From Prorocentrum cordatum (lineage: Eukaryota > Sar > Dinophyceae > Prorocentrales > Prorocentraceae): 64,000 nucleotides of DNA. The position numbers and the translations under genes are program-made. Location: contig CAUYUJ010005015.1 of the NCBI GenBank assembly GCA_963575745.1, forward strand, positions 1-64,000. The letters are read 5' to 3'. Shown piece after piece: positions 60,360 to 64,000 of the stretch; position 1 is the stretch's first letter, and each line of letters starts with the position of its first letter. The notes under the pieces are model-generated. The model did not search any database, was not told the origin of the DNA, and saw only the letters and a list, made by a program, of their open reading frames with translations.

Positions 60360-60500
60360 TCCCTCAGAGGCCACCTCGGAGAGAGGCCGCAGTCCGGCCC
60401 AGGCCGCCAGGTGCGCAGCTCGATTGCCTGCGCGCGCGCCCCCCCGGGTGTGAGCTTCTGCCGTGGCTCGCCCGAGGTGGGGCACGCAGAAGCTTCGAGC
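60360..60500 (-). CDS. Weak exon candidate
   Basis: The minus frame AAHLAAWAGLRPLSEVASEG has a faint RCC1 look ('l.pLseVaseG'), but two other frames are also open and one of them (AIELRTWRPGPDCGLSPRW) looks equally protein-like. It lies between a truncated family A element and microsatellites. Confidence 0.25.
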
Positions 60501-60504
60501 TGGA

Positions 60505-60645
60505 GTTATGTCGGGCGTGTCCCCCTGCAGGGAGATTTTCGACGAAAAATAAAAATTCCCCCAAAATACCCCAAAAAGGTAACACAAATACTCAAAACAT
60601 AGTCCCCAGACTATTTTTGGATTTTGGGGGTATTTTGTGTTTTTC
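60505..60645. mobile_element. Family A MITE, left part (A19)
   Basis: TATGTCGGGCGTGTCCCCCT, GCAGGGAGATTTTCGACGAA and the AT-rich interior are present; the right end is replaced by the spacer CCCCACATCCTGAGTGGGGT shared with 54570. Confidence 0.7.
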
Positions 60646-60683
60646 CCCACATCCTGAGTGGGGTTCTTGTTTTCCCAAAACAT

Positions 60684-60714
<31 letters not shown>

Positions 60715-60840
60715 TTCCTCCACCATCCCATACTGTATCATATCATACCAATACCATGCCACTCCATACCATACCTTACCATACCATACCATGCATCCAC
60801 CATCCCATACCATACCATGCCTTTCCTCACACCATGTTAT
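60645..60840. repeat. Shared spacer, CTC and CATAC microsatellites
   Basis: CCCCACATCCTGAGTGGGGT, then (CTC)n 60688-60712, then CATACCATACC 60720-60835. Same order as at 54565-54860. Confidence 0.85.
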
Positions 60841-62815
60841 TTATCAGGTTTCGTGCCCCTCCCACCCCTCCAGGGAGGCCCCGCCTGAGCGAGCAGGGTA
60901 TTCGCACACCATGTTATTTATCAGGTTTCGCGCCCCTCCCACCCCTCCAGGGAGGCCCCGCCTGAGCGAGCAGGGTATTCGCACACCATGTTATTTATCA
61001 GGTTTCGTGCCCCTCCCACCCCTCCAGGGAGGCCCCGCCTGAGCGAGGAGGGTATCGGAATACCATACTATTTACAGGTTTCGTGCCCCTCCCACCCCTC
61101 CAGGGAGGCCCCGCCTGAGCGAGCAGGGTATTCGCACACCATGTTATTTATCAGGTTTCGTGCCCCTCCCACCCCTCCAGGGAGCGAGGGGTATCGCACA
61201 CCATGTATTTCAGGTTCGTGCCCCTCCCACCCCTCCAGGGAGGCCCCGCCTGAGCGAGCAGGGTATTCGCACACCATGTTATTTATCAGGTTTCGTGCCC
61301 CTCCCACCCCTCCAGGGAGGCCCCGCCTGAGCGAGCAGGGTATTCGCACACCATGTTATTTATCAGGTTTCGTGCCCCTCCCACCCCTCCAGGGAGGACC
61401 CGCCTGAGCGGGAGGGTATTCGCACACCATGTTATTTATCAGGTTTCGTGCCCCTCCCACCCCTCCAGGGGGCCCCGCCCCAGGGTATCCGCACACCATG
61501 TTATTTATCAGGTTTCGTGCCCCTCCCACCCCTCCAGGGGGCCCCGCCTGAGCGAGCAGGGTATTCGCACACCATGTTATTTATCAGGTTTCGTGCCCCT
61601 CCCACCCTCCAGGGAGGCCCCGCCTGAGCGAGCAGGGTATTCGCACACCATGTTATTTATCAGGTTTCGTGCCCCTCCCACCCCTCCAGGGAGGCCCCGC
61701 CTGAGCGAGCAGGGTATTCGCACACCATGATATTTATCAGGTTTCGTGCCCCTCCCACCCTCCAGGGAGGCCCCGCCTGAGCGAGCAGGGTATTCGCACA
61801 CCATGCTATTTATCAGGTTTCGTGCCCCTCCCACCCCTCCAGAGAGGCCCCACCAGAGCGGGAAGGGTATTCGCACACCATGTTATGTATCATGTATCCT
61901 GCCCATCCCACCCCTCCAGGGAGGCCCCGCCTGAGCGAGCAGGGTATTCGCACACCATGATATTTATCAGGTTTTGTGCCTCTCCCACCCCTCCAGGGAG
62001 GCCCAGCCTGAGCAAGCAAGGTATTCGCACACCATGTTATTTATCAGGTTTCGTGCCCCTCCGACCCCTCCAGGGGGGCCCCGCCTGAGCGAGCAGGGCA
62101 TTCGCACACCATGTTATTTATCAGGCTTCGCGCTCCTCCCACCTCTCCAGGGAGGCCCCGCCTGAGCGAGCAGGGTATTCGCACACCATGTTGTTTATCA
62201 GGTTTCGTGCCCCTCCACCCCTCCAGGGAGTCCCCACCAGAGCGGGCAGGGCATTCGCACACCATGTTATTTATGTGGTTTCGTGCCCCTCCCACCCCTC
62301 CAGGGAGGCCCCACCAGAGCGGGCAGGGTATTCGCACACCATATTATTTATCAGGTTTCGTGCCCCTCCACCCCTCCAGGGAGGCCCCACCAGAGCGGGC
62401 AGGGTATCCGCACACCATGTTATTTATCAGGTTTCGCGCCCCTCCCAACATTCCAGGGAGGCCCCGCCAGAGCGGGCAGGGTATTCGCACACCATATGAT
62501 TTATCAGGTTTCATGCCCCTCCCACCCCTCCAGGGAGGCCCCACCAGAGCGGGCAGGGCATTCGCACACCATATATTTATCAGGTTTCGTGCCCCTCCCG
62601 CCACTCCAGGGAGGCCCCGCCAGAGCGGGCAGGGTATTCGCACGCCATATTTTATTATTAGGTTTCGTGCCGTTCCCGCCCCTCCAGGGAGGCCCCACCA
62701 GAGCGGGCAGGGTATTCGCACACCATGTTATTTATCAGGTGTCGTGCCCCTCCCACCCCTCCAGGGAGGCCCCACCAGAGCGGGCAGGGTATCCGTACAC
62801 CATATTATTTATCAT
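60841..62815. repeat. 77-bp minisatellite, array 2 (about 26 units)
   Basis: Unit: TTATCAGGTTTCGTGCCCCT, CCCACCCCTCCAGGGAGGCC, CCGCCTGAGCGAGCAGGGTA, TTCGCACACCATGTTAT. Starts at 60841 and 60918 give 77 bp. The first ~18 units use CCGCCTGAGCGAGCAGG; from about 61850, and mostly after 62220, they change to CCACCAGAGCGGGCAGG, so there are two unit types in blocks. Several units are shortened (61180-61215, 61465-61490). Confidence 0.97.
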
Positions 62816-62859
62816 CATACCTACCGGTGTGATCTCGCACTGCTTTATTTCGACCGACC

Positions 62860-64000
62860 GTGCGCTCTGCTGGTGGTCCTGCTGGTGGTCGTGCTGGTGG
62901 TCCTGCTGGTGGTTGTGCTGGTGGAGGTGCTGGTGGTTGTGCTGGTGGTCGTGCTGGTGGTTGTGCTGGTGGTCGTGCTTGTGGAGGTGCTGGTGGCCGT
63001 GCTGGTGGCTGGTCGTGCTGGTGGTCGTGCTGGTGGTTGTGGTCGTCGTGCTGGTGGATGTGCTGGTGGTCGTGCTGGTCGCTGGTAGTGGTTGTGCTGG
63101 TGGTTGTGCTGGTGGTCGTGCTGCTGGTTGTGCTGGTTGTCGTGCTGGTGGTTGGTGGTGCTGGCTGGTCGTGCTGGTGGTCGCGCTGGTGGTCCTGCTG
63201 GCGGTCGTGCTGGTGGTCCTGCTCGTGCTGGTTAGTTCGACCGACCGTGCGCTCTGCTGGTGGTCCTGCTGGTGGTCGTGCTGGTGGTCCTGCTGGTGGT
63301 TGTGCTGGTGGAGGTGCTGGTGGTCGTGCTGGTGGTCGTGCTCGTGGTTGTGCTGGTGGTCGTGCTTGTGGAGGTGCTGGTGGCCGTGCTGGTGGCTGAT
63401 CGTGCTCGTGGTCGTGCTGGTGGTTGTGCTGGTCGTCGTGCTGGTGGTTCTGCTGGCGGTTGTGCTGGTGGTCGTGCTGGTAGTGGCTGTGCTGGTGGTT
63501 GTGCTGGTGGTCGTGCTGCTAGTTGTGCTGGTTGTCGTGCTGGTGGTTGGTGGTGCTGGCTGGTCGTGCTGGTGGTCGTGCTGGTAGTGGCTGTGCTGGT
63601 GGTTGTGCTGGTGGTCGTGCTGCTAGTTGTGCTGGCTGTCGTGCTGGTGGTTGGTGGTGCTGGCTGGTCGTGCTGGTGGTCGTGGTTGGTGGAGGTGCTG
63701 GTGGTCGTGCTGGTGGTCGTGCTGCTGGCCCGGTGCTGTTGGCTGGGCCTGCTGCTCTCCCTTGTGCTGGTGGTTGTGTTGCTTGTCGTGCTGGTGGTCG
63801 TGCTGGTGTTGTGCTGGTGGCTGGTCGTGCTGATGGAGGTGCTGGTGCTCGTGCTGGTGGTCGTGCTGGTGGTCGTGCTCGTGGTTGTGCTGGAGGTCGT
63901 GCTTGTGGAGGTGCTGGTGGCCGTGCTGGTGGCTGGTCGTGCTCGTGGTCGTGCTGGTGGTTGTGCTGGTCGTCGTGCTGGCGGTTGTGCTGGTGGTCGT
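62860..64000. repeat. 12-bp GTGCTGGTGGTC array reaching the window end
   Basis: Imperfect units of GTGCTGGTGGTC/GTGCTGGTGGTT. A larger copy is visible: CGACCGACCGTGCGCTCTGC starts at 62849 and again near 63239, so a ~390-bp block is repeated. Open frames are Val/Leu or Cys/Trp runs. The true end lies beyond the window. Confidence 0.95.

Noticed and set aside
62111-63587. 325- and 434-codon plus frames
   Set aside because: They run through the 77-bp and 12-bp arrays without any non-repeat protein sequence.
1-64000. tRNA, rRNA, snRNA or spliced-leader genes
   Set aside because: I looked for tRNA arms and for conserved rRNA words and saw none; I did not see a spliced-leader motif. A covariance-model search would be needed to be sure.

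Overview
The window looks like nuclear DNA of a dinoflagellate, probably a free-living GC-rich one; the genus cannot be told from sequence alone. The evidence is high GC, no long intact gene in 64 kb, many families of short inverted-repeat elements (MITEs), degenerate pentatricopeptide (PPR) repeats of the dinoflagellate 'ACEK...EPNAISYN' type, a decayed Ty1/copia element with a DTGCG protease, and very large amounts of satellite and microsatellite DNA.

Genic content: the only gene I can follow is on the minus strand, running from about 58.9 kb down to about 5.8 kb and perhaps 3.3 kb. It is a series of short exon candidates, most of which encode pieces of RCC1-type beta-propeller blades (motifs such as HYHTAALGEDGEWYVWG, FAGYYHNLVKLNGGRCLAYG, AVAAGSHHALAV, RVFALGSNEYGQVVGDG). 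No start codon or terminal exon was identified, and it could be one giant RCC1-repeat gene or a decayed one. Between the exons lie at least six MITE families, named here by their ends: A (GTCGGGC..., ~150-190 bp, 8-bp target duplications), B (AGCAGGGACCGACCG..., CAGTGGCGAAGCG...), C (CAGTGGGGGCCC...), D (GGGGAACGA...ATAAACATAA), E (TGGCTCAGGGGGG...) and F (GGGCCCTGGGACACAC). At five places, taking out a MITE with GT and AG ends rejoins an RCC1 blade in frame (A at 22.3 kb, A at 31.0 kb, B at 36.8-38.1 kb, C at 21.0 kb, D at 42.4 kb). This is the signature of introners, transposons that behave as introns, and here four unrelated families do it in one gene.

Layout: 0-5.8 kb dispersed repeats and MITEs; 5.8-6.3 kb an RCC1 exon and a repeat; 6.5-8.8 kb a 101-bp satellite; 8.9-11.9 kb a copia fragment (minus) with a 1.35-kb segment tandemly duplicated; 12-17 kb mostly unassigned, with weak minus ORFs; 17-26 kb RCC1 exons, MITEs and a 90-bp satellite; 26.9-28.9 kb a 64-bp satellite; 29-33 kb MITEs and exons; 33.1-36.6 kb GTC/GAC microsatellite; 36.6-43 kb the densest RCC1/MITE stretch; 43.4-44.7 kb GTAT/GCAT microsatellite; 44.9-52.5 kb a higher-order 'CCAAGACGG' satellite; 53-56.5 kb an RCC1 exon, pentanucleotide repeats, a 77-bp minisatellite and a PPR relic (plus strand); 57-60.5 kb RCC1 exons and MITEs; 60.8-62.8 kb the same 77-bp minisatellite; 62.9 kb to the end a 12-bp GTGCTGGTGGTC array.

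Splice sites were chosen by eye from reading frame, GT/AG and RCC1 fit. They are hypotheses that need transcript data.
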